From the NCBI RefSeq assembly GCF_000215085.1, contig NC_015589.1:3670120-3734119 (forward strand): DNA of 64,000 bases, given 5' to 3'. Positions 63,561-64,000 of this stretch are shown in pieces. The stretch comes from Desulforamulus ruminis DSM 2154 (GTDB taxonomy: Bacteria > Bacillota > Desulfotomaculia > Desulfotomaculales > Desulfotomaculaceae). Position numbers and translations under genes: made by a program. Numbering within the stretch: the first letter of the stretch is position 1; every line of letters starts with the position of its first letter. Below the pieces are notes generated by a model. It saw only the letters and a program-made list of their open reading frames with translations, did no database searches and was not told the DNA's origin.

Positions 63561-64000
63561 TAAAGTTCATCAACCATTTCTTTATCTAATTTAGTAAAAG
63601 TCAAATAGCCTAATACCAGAAATAGGAAGGCAAGTCCTATTGCCGGCAGCATTGCCCCCCAATCGGGCCAGGAATTATTCAAGAAAATTTCTTGATAACT
63701 CCTAACTATCGGAAAAAGGGGATTAAAGTATAATAGTGATACAAATTTTTCAGGGATTACTTTGAAAGGGTAAACAATTGGCGTAAGCCAAAACCAAAAT
63801 TGCAGTATTATCCCCATGGCCTGCCCAACATCTCTAAAGAAAACATTTAGAGTGCCAAGAAATATACCTAAACCCACCGCCAAGGATATTTGGATAATTA
63901 CCAGCGGAAAAAGCGCAATAATAGATAGTCCAGGCAATCTATCCGTTACCAATAGGAAGATTAAGAAAAGCATAAAAATAATTAAGAAGTTTATACCTCC
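63560..64000 (-). CDS. polysaccharide ABC exporter permease, C-terminal part
   Basis: The frame stays open to the right edge, so this is the C-terminal part (about 147 codons). It has about four hydrophobic segments and 'LGTLNVFFRDVGQAMGIILQ' and 'FWLTPIVYPFKVIPEKFVSL', typical of Wzm/ABC-2 exporters of O-antigen or teichoic acids. The N-terminal half is outside the window. Confidence 0.9.
   Translation of the reverse strand, partial: GGINFLIIFMLFLIFLLVTDRLPGLSIIALFPLVIIQISLAVGLGIFLGTLNVFFRDVGQAMGIILQFWFWLTPIVYPFKVIPEKFVSLLYFNPLFPIVRSYQEIFLNNSWPDWGAMLPAIGLAFLFLVLGYLTFTKLDKEMVDEL

Overview
The window comes from a low-to-moderate GC, endospore-forming, Gram-positive member of the Clostridia. 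The gene content looks like the Desulfotomaculum/Desulforamulus/Pelotomaculum group (Peptococcaceae in the broad sense). This rests on gene order (secA-prfB; ftsE-ftsX-murein hydrolase-ctp-minJ-like), a long-form hpf, an S-box metK, PRC-barrel YlmC/YmxH and DUF1659/DUF2922 proteins, and S-layer (SLH) plus CsaB cell-wall pyruvylation genes. The genus is inferred from content; no 16S or other marker is present. Nearly all genes lie on the minus strand.

Region by region (running right to left along transcription). 0-5.7 kb: the end of a DUF3243 gene, a CooT-like nickel protein, then the division/sporulation envelope module ftsE-ftsX-M23 hydrolase-ctp protease-MinJ-like PDZ protein. 6-11.3 kb: acyltransferase, split transketolase, YitT, and prfB with its +1 programmed frameshift. 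11.3-15.1 kb: secA, hpf (with a SigH-like promoter), and a cold-shock gene with a near-consensus SigA promoter. 15.6-21.4 kb: two proteins with degenerate GGDEF domains, comF, the DUF2922/DUF1659 pair, a short GT2-like protein and an orphan histidine kinase. The kinase is divergent from an XRE regulator, with two matching palindromic operators between them. 22-25.5 kb: metK under a SAM-I riboswitch, a ylmC-like gene, and murJ.

25.6-49.6 kb is a cell-surface polysaccharide/S-layer region. It holds an SLH-anchored subtilisin, phosphohexomutase, epimerase, GalU, a TagO/WecA-like initiating transferase, FabZ, two exported FAD-dependent oxidoreductases, a secreted beta-propeller protein, a phosphodiester glycosidase with stalk domains, CsaB (the pyruvyl transferase that makes the SLH ligand), its usual DUF5693 membrane partner, an LCP ligase, and a WecG/TagA transferase. 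A RelE/Phd-type toxin-antitoxin pair, an SGNH hydrolase and a GH26 glycoside hydrolase follow. Together these look able to start, build, pyruvylate and attach a secondary cell-wall polymer, and to place SLH proteins on it.

From about 49.6 kb the DNA becomes visibly AT-rich. An AlgJ/PatB-like plus AlgI/PatA-like O-acetylation pair comes first. Two decayed insertion sequences (IS3/IS150-type and IS256-type) sit back to back. Beyond them is a polysaccharide export cluster: a methyltransferase, a three-domain glycosyltransferase fusion, a DUF4214/coiled-coil methyltransferase, and a Wzt/Wzm-type ABC exporter cut by the window edge. This part looks laterally acquired or fast-evolving. A family of intergenic dyad repeats recurs at 8.2, 10.1, 17.5 and 34.3 kb.
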